A DNA stretch of 64,000 bases, taken from the NCBI GenBank assembly GCA_946406115.1, contig OX291557.1, positions 11,254,501 through 11,318,500 on the forward strand, written 5' to 3'. The stretch comes from Apoda limacodes (lineage: Eukaryota; Arthropoda; Insecta; Lepidoptera; Limacodidae). The translations under genes were made by a program, and so were the position numbers. Position 1 is the first letter of the stretch, and each line of letters starts with the position of its first letter. Positions 45,071 to 56,035 of this stretch are shown piece after piece. The notes beneath the pieces were generated by a model. It saw only the letters and a program-made list of their open reading frames with translations, was not told the DNA's origin and did not search any database.

Positions 45071-45579
45071 ACCCTTTGCTCTTGCTATTTTAAAGGGGTT
45101 AAAGTAGCAAGTAAAAATTTATGTTCCGCAACTCAAGAAATGAAGGTAAATATTTTGAAGTAGGTTACGATGTTCCGGAAAGAGCCGTAAAATTTCTTTT
45201 TTTATGTGGAAAAAATAGCCAAAATAAAACGGTACCAGTATCTTAATGCTATGCTTAGGGACTTTAAAAATGGTATCTTGACTGGACTAAAAAGCAACAT
45301 TTAATTGTCAAATTTCCAAATTTTATTCTATGTTTTTGTTTTGAATATGATTAACTATAACTCAGACATGATTAAATTTATTTTTATGCAAAAGAATAAA
45401 AACATATTTTGAACAACCATCACATCTAAAAAAGGTAAATTTCTTCCATCTTGAGAGACTTTAAGGCCAAGTCGGCACGGGTTAGAATCATTGTATATGA
45501 ACGTAATTTTCGTATAGAAGTAGGCCAAGGTATGTTATAAAAAAGTTAGGGGCATGCATAAGCAAATTAAATTAAAAGT
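45071..45579. other. No gene seen
   Basis: AT-rich. The stretch 45475-45540 (gtcggcacgggttagaatca) has weak similarity to the left end of the 63.4-kb MITE, which would make the repeat that follows part of a decayed copy. Confidence 0.3.
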
Positions 45580-45735
45580 CGTGCTGGCGTTGCGACCAAA
45601 TGCATGACTGGCTGGACAGCATCCGAATAGCCATATGAAGACAATATGGTAGACGTGGCCGCTCGCCCCTCGTCTCGTCGCACACTTTATTAACCTCACC
45701 ACAGTTTAGACGCCTTCGATGGCTGCCTAAATGAA
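45580..45735 (+). repeat. Dispersed ~150-bp repeat, copy 3 of 4
   Basis: Contains 'ttgcgaccaaatgcatgact', 'ggctggacagcatccgaata', 'cgtctcgtcgcacac' and 'tagacgccttcgatggctgc'. It is the best copy of this family outside the MITE at 63.4 kb. Confidence 0.6.
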
Positions 45736-45924
45736 AGGTTGTTTAGGCTGTGCTAGTAGGTATTGTATTTTATAACATCTAACTGTAACATCATCTTAAT
45801 AGTTTTAGGTTGCATACGTCTCAATACTTTCAATGCAAGTCATTTTATTGTAATTATTAATACTTACTTATCACATTATATGTTAGTAGGTTTGTGTCTC
45901 TATACCTACACTTTTAATCTTTGT

Positions 45925-46225
45925 TTTTTTTTTAGTTTTTATGACAGACACACTTATATTATAAATGCAAAAGTTTGTGTGTTTATTTTTTCGCGATGCA
46001 TCAGTTAGACGAAAGGATAAGGATTTGGAATGGAGATAGCTTATATCCTGGATATATACATACATTTTATGCAGGAAAATTCATAACTAACTATACTATA
46101 GTCAAATTCCTATATCTATAGCGCTACAGCTAAATTACTTGCTATAGCAAACTTATGAAATTGCCGTAGGGACTTCACACCGATAACCAAAATAAATGCA
46201 GGCGGATCTGCGGGCGCAGCTGGTA
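45925..46225 (+). repeat. Dispersed repeat, second copy of the 1.6-kb family
   Basis: Contains 'acttatattataaatgcaaa', 'tagcttatatcctggatata' and ends 'cggatctgcgggcgcagctg', typical of lepidopteran repeats that end '...gcgggcatcagctagt'. Confidence 0.55.
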
Positions 46226-46310
46226 GTAATCATATATTATAATTTTATTATACATTTTATTCCGTCATATATTAATTATAATCCTGTTTAATGCTCGTGA
46301 ATTTTTTTAT

Positions 46311-46411
46311 ATATGTCGCAGCCATCTGGTTAAATTAGCAAGTGCATTGGGCGCGTAGGCAGATCGTTCAGATGGAAAATGGCTAATTTAACCGAATGGC
46401 TGCGACAAATA
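46311..46411. mobile_element. 101-bp hairpin element
   Basis: The left arm 'atgtcgcagccatctggtta' plus 'aattagc' and the right arm, whose reverse complement reads 'tttgtcgcagccattcggtt' plus 'aaattagcc', form a 29-bp near-perfect stem around a loop of about 45 bases. Likely a very short MITE; a structured RNA cannot be excluded. Confidence 0.6.
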
Positions 46412-46429
46412 TACTCTTAGGCCTCAAAC

Positions 46430-46525
46430 ACGATGACAGCGGGGAGCGGCGCGGCGACGACGCTGACCCGTTTACGATGCCAGCGGTCAGATCGCTCGGT
46501 ATTGCGGTGGTCTAGTGTTGTCTTA
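46430..46525. other. GC-rich patch
   Basis: About 90 bp (agcggggagcggcgcggcga) of GC-rich sequence directly after the hairpin element. Its start 'ttaggcctcaaacacgatga' resembles the ends of short lepidopteran DNA elements, but I find no matching inverted end. Confidence 0.3.
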
Positions 46526-47639
46526 TGTGAGCGCTATGTGAAAACGACGACATCCTTTTGACTACCTACATAACTACCATAAGTTGGTACACTTTATTCG
46601 AATACAAAGAAATCCGATATAAGGCACTAAATATTAAAATATACTATATATACTTACAATATACATATTTTACGTAACGTCATTTTGTATCTTTTTTAAT
46701 ATTTCTGTTAAAAAAACTGTTACCTGTAAGGGTTTGTTAACATAATGTACAGTATAATTATAAACACCTACTTAATTTATATTTTATTCCTAGAATGTTC
46801 CTTGACAGTACGGTTCTTAGTATATATATATATACTATAGAAAGAGAAATGGATTAGCGACTTACCAATAACTCACAAAACACAGAACGAGAGAAAATAA
46901 ATGTACAAAATTACCGAGGACGGTTTTCTTTTATAGCATAGAAGTAGATATACAGCAATTTGTAATTTAATAATAGAATCCGTGAAAATAATTATCAACA
47001 GATTTTTTTCACGACTACGTTAAGTATCTACGTAAAGTGAACTGTTTTGACTTAGCGATGTCAAACATCTAGAGATTCTTTGATCTCTAAATTTAAATTA
47101 CCACAGTGGTAATGGACCTAAGAGCGAATGCCCAGAAACTTCTATCGTTTCCTACATCATCCGGTCCTTTACCGGAGACGGACCACCGGAAACGGTCATT
47201 CCGTTATAAAAGGGGTAAGTCTTTCAAATTTTTCTTTTTACTATCCAGGTATCGACAGCATCGTTTCGGGACCCATTGTTTTAGTGTCTGATCGCCGTTG
47301 CTAGTTGATCTGCTTCCTCTTTTACACTTCTAATTTTAGAAAGATATCTTGGTACATACAAAAAACAACATACAGAATAATTGATAACTCTTTTTGAAGT
47401 CAGTTTAAAAATTTAACAGATGGCAACACTCTCGGTCACTTCAGCGCCTCTAAAGAAATTTTGCGGAACTAAAGGCATGAGGAGCGGAATGAGAGGGGGT
47501 GAAATCTGATGATCACCTTCTGGTATATAGGATTCTTTCTAGTAAATAATGGCTTTCATGAAATCAGAACCGTCGCGCTTTTTGTTTAAATTTTTGTTCT
47601 TTCTTTGAAATTTCAGCCATTATAGGTACTCTGCAGGAG
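46526..47639. other. No gene seen
   Basis: AT-rich with a TA run at 46820-46836. A plus-strand frame at 47106-47291 has no recognisable domain. Confidence 0.35.
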
Positions 47640-47690
47640 CGTATGCTTGCCTAAGAGGGGGGCTTAGACCATAGTCCACCGTAGCCTTGG
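47640..47690 (-). repeat. SINE-like repeat, part interrupted by an element
   Basis: On the minus strand this reads 'gtggactatggtctaagccc' and is the 3' part of the repeat seen unbroken at 50630-50765. The rest of the repeat continues beyond the inserted element, from 48427. Confidence 0.55.
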
Positions 47691-48426
47691 GTAACTCCGG
47701 ACATAACTATATCTTTGGATAAATATCCGAGGCCGGATATGTTACAACTCCTTCACTTTGCGTGAAATAAACATGTCCTATATCCAGGAAATGACCGAAC
47801 TAATCCAAATAAACAGCGGCACGTGTCGCCCGTGTCGGTGGCGCGGAGCGGCCGAATAGCGATGCACGCATATCACTTAAAGTGAGAGAGAGAGCTAGCG
47901 TTGAAACATGAAAGCGAAATAGTAACGTTGTCGTGTCTTGCTTATAAATAATCGATCTCAGCGCTTTTTCAAATCAAGCCTGCTGAACCCAATGTATATG
48001 CATTGGGATATGAATATGAATGTCCGTGCAATACGCTTTAAAGCACTTAAACCGCTTATTAATTAAGTGGACGTTTTTTTGTCTTCAATTCAATTGTTTG
48101 TTTACGTAAGTATGTATGTACATACTATTTGATTTTTAAATACGCCAATCAAATATGTTTATCCATAACTATTTGATTGATAGTCCTTAGCCTATCAAGT
48201 AGAAGGGATATCAAATAGTATCTATCTATAACAAACGAGGGATACACTAACGATTTGTGCACTCGAGATTGAAAGGTACGAAATCGATCCGAGGATTTGT
48301 TTCACCGCGGTGTGCTAGAAAATTGCATATTTCCGCGGATATATTAAGCGGATATGGATATGCGAAGCGGATATATATCTTTGATCGGAATGATATGTGA
48401 CATATCCAATCTTTGTCCGGAGTTAC
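47691..48426. mobile_element. 736-bp inverted-repeat element rich in GGATAT motifs
   Basis: Bounded by GTAACTCCGGACA and its exact complement TGTCCGGAGTTAC. Near both ends lie ATATCC/GGATAT words (gaggccggatatg; gcggatatattaagcggata; gcgaagcggatatat), some in short tandem. The interior has a GC-rich patch (47815-47870) and a GA run. It sits within a SINE-like repeat, and 'cttag-ccat-agtccaccgt' is present on both sides of it. There is no transposase; probably non-autonomous. Confidence 0.55.
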
Positions 48427-48560
48427 TTAGCCCATGGCTAGTCCACCGTGCTGGATCATTACAAACTGTCTGAAGTTTGTCAATCTAGTTGCCACTCGGC
48501 TCGGCTGTCGGAGTTTTGAAATGCTCTTGGCTACTGATTTCATATAACTTCAGCCAAATC
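48427..48560 (-). repeat. SINE-like repeat, second part
   Basis: Minus-strand continuation of the interrupted repeat: 'ccgacagccgagccgagtgg', 'caactagattgacaaacttc' and 'cagcacggtggactagccat', comparable with 'ctgacagtcgagtagccatt' and 'cagcgcgatggactatggcc' at 50.65-50.72 kb. Confidence 0.5.
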
Positions 48561-49136
48561 TTAACTTTAACAACATATTGACAGGCAACTCAAAGTTAAA
48601 AAAATTAATATTTTTTTAACAAAAACACAATCCGAGTTCAAAAATCCACTAAAAAGTAAATCCATCGGATGCCAAATGCCATTTTTAACCTATCTTTACT
48701 GAACATTATAGAATTCGACGTCAAAGCGAAGAAAGTTTCCCTTTATCAGTATTTCTATTTAAGGGGGTTTTAGTGGAATTATGTTGTTAAAAAAAATTTT
48801 TTTTGGGTAGGTAAACAAACTTAAATATGTAAGAATTTATTTTGCTAAAATATATCATGAAAAAGACAGCACATCAGATACTGTGACATTGAATTGTTAT
48901 TCTACTTTTTTTAAATCGGTCAAAAAATTAGGGTAAACTATGAGTGTCTTATAAACGGGTTTTAGTAAGTGGACCCAAAAACAAACCGGGGCCTACATTA
49001 GGATGTAGGTCTGATTGTGTATTCAAAAATATGTAATGTAAATGTAACAGAATTTTATTTACATTATCATGCTAAATTTTATTTATTAAGTTGGGCTAGG
49101 GGATGTGTACATTATGTTTCAATTTTAACATATTGT
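48561..49136. other. No gene seen
   Basis: AT-rich sequence; nothing recognised. Confidence 0.35.
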
Positions 49137-49400
49137 TAAAAAAACCAGACAAGTGCGAGTTGAACTCGAGTGGAGAGGGCTCCGTATGATAATTACGTGT
49201 ATAAATCTGACCGAAATTTGTTGTGCTAACTAAAAAAATGGAAGTTTGTACGCCCAATATTTACCGTCTTATTTTTAGGCCATATACTTCTCATAGGTTT
49301 TCCTGTAATCTATAAGTAAAGAACTATTTTTTGTATTATTTTCGAAAATTTGGGTTCAGTAAATTTCGGGAGAAGGTGGAGGGAATCAATTTACGTCTAT
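49137..49400 (+). repeat. Diverged 'gtgcgagttggactcg' family element
   Basis: Begins 'aaaaaaaccagacaagtgcg' and 'agttgaactcgagtggagag', the characteristic start of this retroposon-like family; the far end is not definable. Confidence 0.5.
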
Positions 49401-49452
49401 TTTCTTTACCCCTGTATGTATGACACGTATCACTTTCAACCAACTTTTTAGA

Positions 49453-49573
49453 CAAGCTATGGTATACTTTCAGAGTATGAAAAATAAAAGATATTTTCTA
49501 CATTAAGATAAAAAAGTAATTTTCCAACAAAAAACAATAGCTTATCGAGCACCTTTGTTAGAATATTAGTTTG
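49453..49573 (+). repeat. Direct repeat, left copy
   Basis: 'actttcagagtatgaaaaat', then a variable A-rich stretch, then 'acaaaaaacaatagcttatc' and 'gagcacctttgtta'. It matches 49922-50044 in the same orientation, 470 bp away. Confidence 0.6.
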
Positions 49574-49921
49574 TAGTTTTGCTATAGTAAGGCTTTAGTT
49601 CCTCTAACTTATGTACATAATAACTTATGTACATCAGTACATAGTATAATATATAGCGCATATTTATACCTATACATAATACATAGCGCATGTCGATCTA
49701 AAATAATGTATGTTTTCAAAAAGTAAAAGAATTTTTCAAATAGGTGTAGTGGTTCTGGTTTACCCTCCTTATATAAACAAATTTACAAGATCCGCTCTCT
49801 CTCTCTCTATACCAAATTATTGATAATTCTCATTTAAATAAAAAGTGTTTGTTTGTTATTTCATAACGTCATAATGTCGTAACTACCTGAGTCAATTTTA
49901 GCTTAATTTCTTAGATAATTT

Positions 49922-50044
49922 ATGGTGTACTTTCAGAGTATGAAAAATAAAAGATTTTTGCTACATTAAGAAAAAAAATTAAGTAATTTTTAACAAAAAA
50001 CAATAGCTTATCGTGCACATTCGTTAAAATATGAGTTTGTCGTC
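49922..50044 (+). repeat. Direct repeat, right copy
   Basis: Second copy of the 49453-49573 sequence, about 85 percent alike by eye. Between the copies lies a (CT)n run at 49795. Confidence 0.6.
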
Positions 50045-50629
50045 TGAAAATACAGAAAACTAGCTTTTGCCCGCGGCTTTGAAAACTATGATGTGACTTT
50101 ACCTTTATTTAACAGCTAGTCACAGAAGATAATATAATGCAGTTTACGTCATTGGGTAAGTAGTTTGAAAGTAAAATCGACAAACTTATAGAATAAAATA
50201 GATAAAAAACTCTGTATGACGCACTTATTTTAGGATGTCAGAATATCCCGACGGCATTCTAACATAAATCTTCAAAGCATTTAATATCAGCTGTGTTCAG
50301 ACAAAAACATGCGTCATGGCTGCCGTAAGAACAACGTGTAGGAGATCGACACTCGGTTATATAAGGACTACGCGAAACGTATTTTAAAATGGCTACCCAC
50401 TCTCAGTTCCATCACCACCTAATTTTCCACTGGCATTCAGAACGTGGTAGCCAAAATTTTAGACCTGAGTACAATAATTCCAGGCTTCCAACTATATGTA
50501 ACTAAACTAACTAATAATTCGAACTGTAATTTGTTTAGCAGACATTACTTTAATATTTGTTAGATTGAAGCAGTATATTATATATATTACATTCCAACAA
50601 GGATTTTATAATATGAGTCGTTCGGCCAA

Positions 50630-50765
50630 GTCAGAGGCTTGAAAATTCTGACAGTCGAGTAGCCATTAGCTTGATAATGTTTGCCAATTCGCACTGGGAC
50701 AGCGCGATGGACTATGGCCTAAGCCTCTTTTCTCTAAGGGGAGGTCTTTAGTAGGGACAAACAAT
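50630..50765 (+). repeat. SINE-like repeat, uninterrupted copy
   Basis: Contains 'ctgacagtcgagtagccatt', 'cagcgcgatggactatggcc' and 'taagcctcttttctctaagg', the common lepidopteran tail of SINEs and LINEs. Confidence 0.6.
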
Positions 50766-50849
50766 GAAAATGGTAGTAACATTCAAACACGTGCTTGGGG
50801 CATATAATAAATTGTTAAAACAGTATGGGCTTAAGCTATAATAATATCT

Positions 50850-51170
50850 ATCTAATACCTTTTCTTGTATATATGAATCTCGGAAACGGCTCCAACGATT
50901 TTCTTGAAATTTAGCATGCAGGGGGTTTTGGGGACGATAAATCGATATAGCTAGGTTTCATTTTTAGAAAACGTCGTTTTATTTGTGTTTTCAAGCAGTG
51001 ATAAACAGAAAAATATGACTCTTCCTGACATCTATTGGCGAGTAGTAATAAGCAACACTAAAGCTATTTGACAATAGATGGCGTCATTAAGGAACGCTTA
51101 AGCTACTTGACAATAGATGGCGTTGTTTAAAAAAAAGGAGCAAAGCTCGGTCCTCCAGGTACTACCTAAT
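50850..51170 (-). repeat. Dispersed repeat, 'gagcaaagctcgg' family, copy 2
   Basis: Reverse-orientation copy of 31898-32215: on the plus strand 'aatctcggaaacggctccaa', 'gactcttcctgacatctatt', 'ggcgagtagtaataag' and, at its head, 'ggagcaaagctcggtcctcc'. It has an internal duplication of 'gctacttgacaatagatggc'. Confidence 0.7.
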
Positions 51171-52059
51171 AAAACCAGCTGATTTTTTATAGTAATTTAT
51201 TATAGTAATAAAATAACCTTCATTTCGTGATAGTTGAAATAAATTGCTATTATTTATTATTTTTATTTTCAATTTTGTATATATTACTAAAAACGGTGCT
51301 ACGCCAAAGCAATTTAACTGTTTGTTTTTTGTTTAAATTAAATTTTTACTAAACATTTCAACTACGTACATTCTCGTAATATCCCACGCACGATTTTTAT
51401 ACGAAAATGGTAGCTTATGTCTCAATATCTAATTAAAAAAAGGCTGCGAATAATTGAGACTGTGAAAGGTACTGAAAGCCTACGCCGAACATTCAATCGC
51501 GTAGAACTTGCTACGAGATATCTACCTTGGTGTACTTTATTCTTGAATTTGCGCTAAACTGCTTATTTTTTGTTGTAGATAATACTTTTGAGTGTTTTAT
51601 AACAAGAACGCTAATATGAGTACTAGATACTTGCCAGTATACTAAAGTTAAAAAACCAATGACGAAAGATGCCGTGGAGTTTTTCAAACTTTGACGCAGT
51701 TACTGCCAGATATTGAAAATGTGAATACTTACTTGGAAAATAGGATGTCATAAAAAAAACTAGTCATATTCAAAGCAAGTCCAGCTATCGAATGGTATCT
51801 CAGTACTGTAAAGGTTTTGGGTACCAAACTGACAAAGTACTATTGCAATCTGTGGGCGGGTGAACTTGGAGCTTGGCAATTTTAACTCGTTCCAAAGACG
51901 AGATTTGAATGACGTTTAGTATTGAACTTGGAAGCTTGAATAAGACTTTATCTGCCTCTGTGTGTTCTATCGTTTGTATAATAGGTCGTGTTGTGAGGAA
52001 TGGTTACAAATAATGCAACCGACTACTTCCTGCAGTCGCATCACTCATCAAGGGCAGGG
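51171..52059. other. No gene seen
   Basis: AT-rich, slightly more balanced at 51640-51960, without a supported frame. Confidence 0.35.
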
Positions 52060-52235
52060 AGTTCATATTCACAACTAAGAAACTCACGCACAGTGCTGTT
52101 TTAAAGGAGTCGAGGTTTTCCTTTCGGACTGCAGTAAAGGGTTTGTCAAAAAGGATGATGCATTTCCATAGGCTACAGTTACCAGTCAATAGCCAGGCAG
52201 ACAGTATTCAGCATACTGCTACCTTAGTGGTGTGA
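52060..52235 (+). mobile_element. 3'-end fragment of the CR1-type LINE
   Basis: A diverged plus-strand copy: 'gtcgaggttttcctttcgga', 'ctgcagtaaagggtttgtca', then the tail 'gctaccttagtggtgtgata'. The minus-strand frame over it is incidental. Confidence 0.6.
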
Positions 52236-52984
52236 TAAGTTTGAGGATATGTATGACGACAATGCCGAAGCCATACACCTACACACCGTGCCAAAATCTA
52301 GTGACTACCAATAAACAAATACCTATTCAGTGTTGTCTCCAATGACCTTTTGAGTGTCTCTGTAAGAATCTCATGAATCTCAATTACTGAATAAAAACGG
52401 TACGCTGAACATTAGCGTTAAAATCTAGAGAGATTGTTTGATTAAATTAACGTTATATATATAGATGATAGACCGGTGGAAACGCCGATGTTGTCTAACT
52501 TGCTATCCTTTCTGAGAGACGAATATAGTGTGGCCCCGAGGTCCTCTATTTATAAATGTTAGTTATGTTATTTAGTAAAATGTTCTAAGGTTAGGACACA
52601 AGCTATTTACTACTAATATAGAACTCAGTTGATGTTGGCTATGCTCAAAGTTTGTTTTAGGGATACGTTCAGAAACGAGGAAACCTGATGAAGTAAGTTA
52701 ATTGGAATTGGCTAGGGAATCCGCGAATACTAAATACGGCAATAATCAAACCGTAAATTAGGAGCTTTGACTATATTTCATTTTACGAAGGCCTTTCACG
52801 GACTTATGTCCCATCGCTTGTACAGTTTCCACGTTTCAATGTATATAAAGTTCACTTTATCAAACAGCCTCTTTAGTCCTCTTGTCAGTACACCTTGGTG
52901 GCTGAGTGCGTGTTTGTGGACATTGTTAAGCTACCTTTGACTTTGACCCTTGACTGTCAGAGTTTTTACATTTTCAAATAATTG
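52236..52984. other. No gene seen
   Basis: Ordinary AT-rich sequence; a TATATAAAG at 52842 has no other promoter signal at the expected distance. Confidence 0.35.
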
Positions 52985-53345
52985 AAAACTTACAGGGTAG
53001 GTAAGAAAGTACTTGTTGTTCACCTAGAATCATTAAATTTGAGCACGACCTAAAGAAAAATCCAAAAATTCGTAATTTTAAGTTATATCACATAAAAAAT
53101 ATTTTTATATAAATATAAATTTACATTTGCAGTTAGGGAATTTACCGCAACGTATGGGAGAACATTTTTTGTCAAATACAAAATTAAGTTTGTCAAATAA
53201 TCCAATTCTGGAGATAGACTGAAAAATAATCAAAAGTTATTAAGACCCTATTTCCGTGTTAGACGAACTAGGTATTTACATACAGGTTTATATGGAACCC
53301 TCCGTGCGCGAGCCAAACTCGCACTAATCCGATATTTTTTTTGTT
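52985..53345 (-). repeat. 'gagtcggactcgcgcac' family element, reverse copy
   Basis: On the minus strand: an A run, 'gcgagtttggctcgcgcacg', 'gagggttccatataaacctg', 'gttctcccatacgttgcgg', 'ctaactgcaaatgtaaattt', ending near 'aagtactttcttacctaccc'. The 60.2-kb copy shares 'gttctcccatac' and 'aactgcaaatgtaagtttg'. Confidence 0.65.
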
Positions 53346-53517
53346 AATATACTACTGCATAGTTTTTTAGAGCTTGTATTACACTTGTTACGATAGATCA
53401 GAAACGATAAAAACATTTATCTTGTAAGTATGGAGTTAAATTTTAAATTATTTGTTTTTCAGTACTCTTGACCCAAAGAGTTCTTATGGAACGGCGTCTG
53501 TCTGTCCTTTCGTCCGA

Positions 53518-53750
53518 CATTTAAACACTAGGGGCATCACTCGCGCGTTGCCGACCCTTCAGAAATCTAATAACTTCTTTTTTGAAGAACCCCATACTGT
53601 AGTCCTTAGAGAAAACCTTGGCACAGAACCTTGGGAGCTCATTCCACAACCCAAGGGTACGCGGGAGGAGGAACCGCACTGTACGCGACCATTTTGGTTC
53701 CAAAGTGTGAGAATGAATTCCCTGTCGATGGCGAGCGGTGCGATGGTAAA
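53518..53750 (-). mobile_element. C-terminal fragment of the CR1-type LINE, frame intact
   Basis: On the minus strand 'R-T-A-R-H-R-Q-G-I-H-S-H-T' leads, after one frame change, into LEPKWSRTVRFLLPRTLGLW, then NELPRFCAKVFSKDYSMGFF and KKEVIRFLKGRQRASDAP, and a stop at 53521. This shows the end of the protein that is missing from the 43.8-45.1 kb copy. The family tail is absent. Confidence 0.8.
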
Positions 53751-54284
53751 ATACAACAACGAATACTAAAAACTAAGCTCTGCTACTAGGCCCTAGGCGA
53801 GTAATTAAGAAGTTGTGACATTTTGTTGAATTGTCAATCAAAGTCTAGACGGGCAAATATACTACATGTGTACTATAGCAGTCTATGACGATCCCCATCA
53901 CCATGATCCAAAATATTTTAAAACCTACCAAAATAAAAAAAAAAACTGTCAGCAGAAGAGTAGCAACACGATAATACGGGGATTCCTCGAACGATGAAAG
54001 AACTAAGTACCTGCCTACATTGTGTTCAAACATACTTGACCCTTCCGTTAGTTATAATAACAAGCTTTCATTGTAAATCGGTGCACAAGTTTTCCAGAGA
54101 GGAATCAGCAATAATACTCATTTTAGGGAACTTAATGCGTGTACCTACAACATAATCTGGCGGGTTTTCTTAAATGAAGCCATAACTTAACTGCTCTTAT
54201 TGAAATGACGTTTTTTTATATAAATATTATTAATGGTAGCTAGCTTTTTGTCCACAACAATTCCAGAAGACTCCCCACAACCGG
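53751..54284. other. No gene seen
   Basis: AT-rich. I looked here for the missing N-terminal half of the mariner transposase that follows and did not find it. Confidence 0.4.
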
Positions 54285-54790
54285 CTAAATCTTGCCCCAA
54301 GCGAAAGTTGACTCAAAAAAAGGTACTGGTTAGTGTCTGGCGGAGCAGCGTTGGTGTCAGCCGCTACAGCTTCCTAAGATCTGGTCAGACGATTACGGCA
54401 GATCTGTATTGCCGACAATTGGAAACCATGATGGAAAAGCAAGCCGTTAAACAACCGAGATTGGTCAACCGCTCTAGCCCACTGCTGCTTCAGGACAACG
54501 CTAGACCACACACTTCACAACAGACGGTGGCGGAACTAGAGAAGCTAGGATTGGAATGTCTCCGTTACCCAGCATACCTTGCTCCAACCGATTATCACTT
54601 TTTTCTGAATTTGGATAATTTCTTAATTGGAAAAAAATTCAATTCAGATGTGTCAGTCCAAGACAACTTTAAAGATTTTCTTGATTCTCGCTCCTGCAAT
54701 TTTTTCAGCAAAGGTATCAATGAACTCCCTATAAAATGGCAAGAGTGCTTAAATAAAAATATGAAAAAAAAATTTTGCTTTTCCATATAA
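54285..54790 (+). pseudogene. mariner transposase, C-terminal half
   Basis: The frame starts in flanking DNA (ATG 54233); recognisable mariner sequence begins with C-P-K-R-K-L-T-Q-K-K-V-L-V-S-V-W. It continues with VGVSRYSFLRSGQTITADLY, CRQLETMMEKQAVKQPRLVN and the second catalytic aspartate in LLLQDNARPHTSQQT. Then come the third in LAPTDYHFFLNLDNFLIGKK and the family C-terminus (FFSKGINELPIKWQECLNKN) before a stop at 54788. The DNA-binding domain and the first catalytic aspartate are missing. Between the two remaining aspartates there are 31 residues instead of the usual 34: R-Y-P-A-Y-L-A-P-T-D replaces the family form H-P-P-Y-S-P-D-L-A-P-S-D, an in-frame loss of three codons. The protein cannot be an active transposase. 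Confidence 0.87.
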
Positions 54791-55189
54791 AACATCAATT
54801 TCATATGTTGAACCTAATATTAAAACTTAATAAAACGAACTTTAGGTAGTGTTATTGATATTATTCACAATAAAACAATAAAATCTTTTGAGTACCAACA
54901 TAATTTCCTTGTTCTCCCGGTAACTGTATTAGCGCCACAGAGTTCTGCACCATGTTGCGCTCGTACGCAGCCGAGTATCGCCAGCGCCTAGTGTTCCTTG
55001 CTCTGTGATTAGCTCAGTACCAGGAATTCAGTTTATTTTCTTAGTTCCGGAGCTCTAACCTCGAATTACCACTCAAGGCCGCGTTGATATACTCACTTAC
55101 TCCATCCGAGTTGAGTCTCTCTCTTTTTTTACTGTAAAAAAATGTGTTTGCTATCCTACTGTCAGCGCTACCTATAGGTTAACCCATTC
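54791..55189. other. Probable mariner 3' flank, then no gene seen
   Basis: The first 100 bases may be the element's 3' untranslated end, but I could not identify a terminal inverted repeat. The rest is ordinary sequence. Confidence 0.3.
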
Positions 55190-55345
55190 ACGTCCTATGG
55201 ACTGCGCCATAGGCTCACGAAATTGGCCATACTTTAGAAAGAGACAAAAACACCACATGTTCGCTTCGTCTCTGTTACACTTTTGCGACTATTTTTTTTC
55301 ACTGTTGGATAGGAAATTTGCTGTCCAGTTCTCCATGTCCAAGGT
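55190..55345 (+). repeat. Dispersed repeat pair, copy 2
   Basis: 'gtcctatggactgcgccata', 'cacgaaattggccatacttt', 'gttcgcttcgtctctgttac' and 'gctgtccagttctccatgtc', matching 14665-14875 in order and orientation. Confidence 0.55.
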
Positions 55346-55855
55346 ATAACCCGAGTTGGGTTTATGAACGCGGCCCTTCGGGTTAATTCTGAACGGTTTC
55401 AAAACACCAAGCACCAGTATTAAAATAAGAAGGAGGGCCGTCAGCTATCGTGAGTGCAGTAGGTAAAAGATAAAAAGGGTAACTGTGGTGTGGTAACGTT
55501 GTGTTGGGTCCAATAGACCGAGAATTTATTAGTCTATGTTGTTTCCTGTTTTAGATTACCTACTCGATTCTCGGAACTCCGATAAAATACTCAATAAACG
55601 GTAAACGATACTACTCATGGAGGAAAAAAAAATGAATAAGTACAAGGTAATTTGAAATATTGAAATTTAATATTATCCGTAGCGAATAAACAAACATATC
55701 TTGGCGGATTCGGAGCTGGAATTTATGCTTACTTTTATACATTTTTTTTATACCATAAAATTGGATTTTCTTACACGATTGAGACAATAATAACTGTTTA
55801 CATTTTAAAGTTTTACAGTATTTAGTTTTAAGATAATTATTTGATCTTACATAAC

Positions 55856-56035
55856 AGCTGGCCGGTGGCTCTGTTGGTACTTAGTAGTGACTGCCTGCCG
55901 ATCCGAGAGGAGTGGGCTCGACCCCTGCACAAGACAAACATTTTTGAGATGGATATTTATGTTTGTCTTGAGCCTGGGTGTTTTTATGTAAAATACCTAG
56001 ATATGTACCTATGTATTTACAAAATAATTAAATTT
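55856..56035 (+). mobile_element. tRNA-like SINE, plus-strand copy
   Basis: The head 'ggtggctctgttggtactta' resembles a tRNA A box and 'gtgggctcgacccctgcac' a B box. The body 'acaagacaaacatttttgag' plus 'gtttgtcttgagcctgggtg' is typical of a common lepidopteran short repeat. The end is AT-rich. Non-coding; possibly once transcribed by RNA polymerase III. Confidence 0.5.

Noticed and set aside
49453..50044. Long terminal repeats of an LTR retrotransposon
   Set aside because: The copies are too short, lack TG...CA ends, and enclose no gag or pol sequence.
55856..55930. A functional tRNA gene
   Set aside because: A-box-like and B-box-like words are present, but the arms do not form a cloverleaf; the sequence fits a SINE head.
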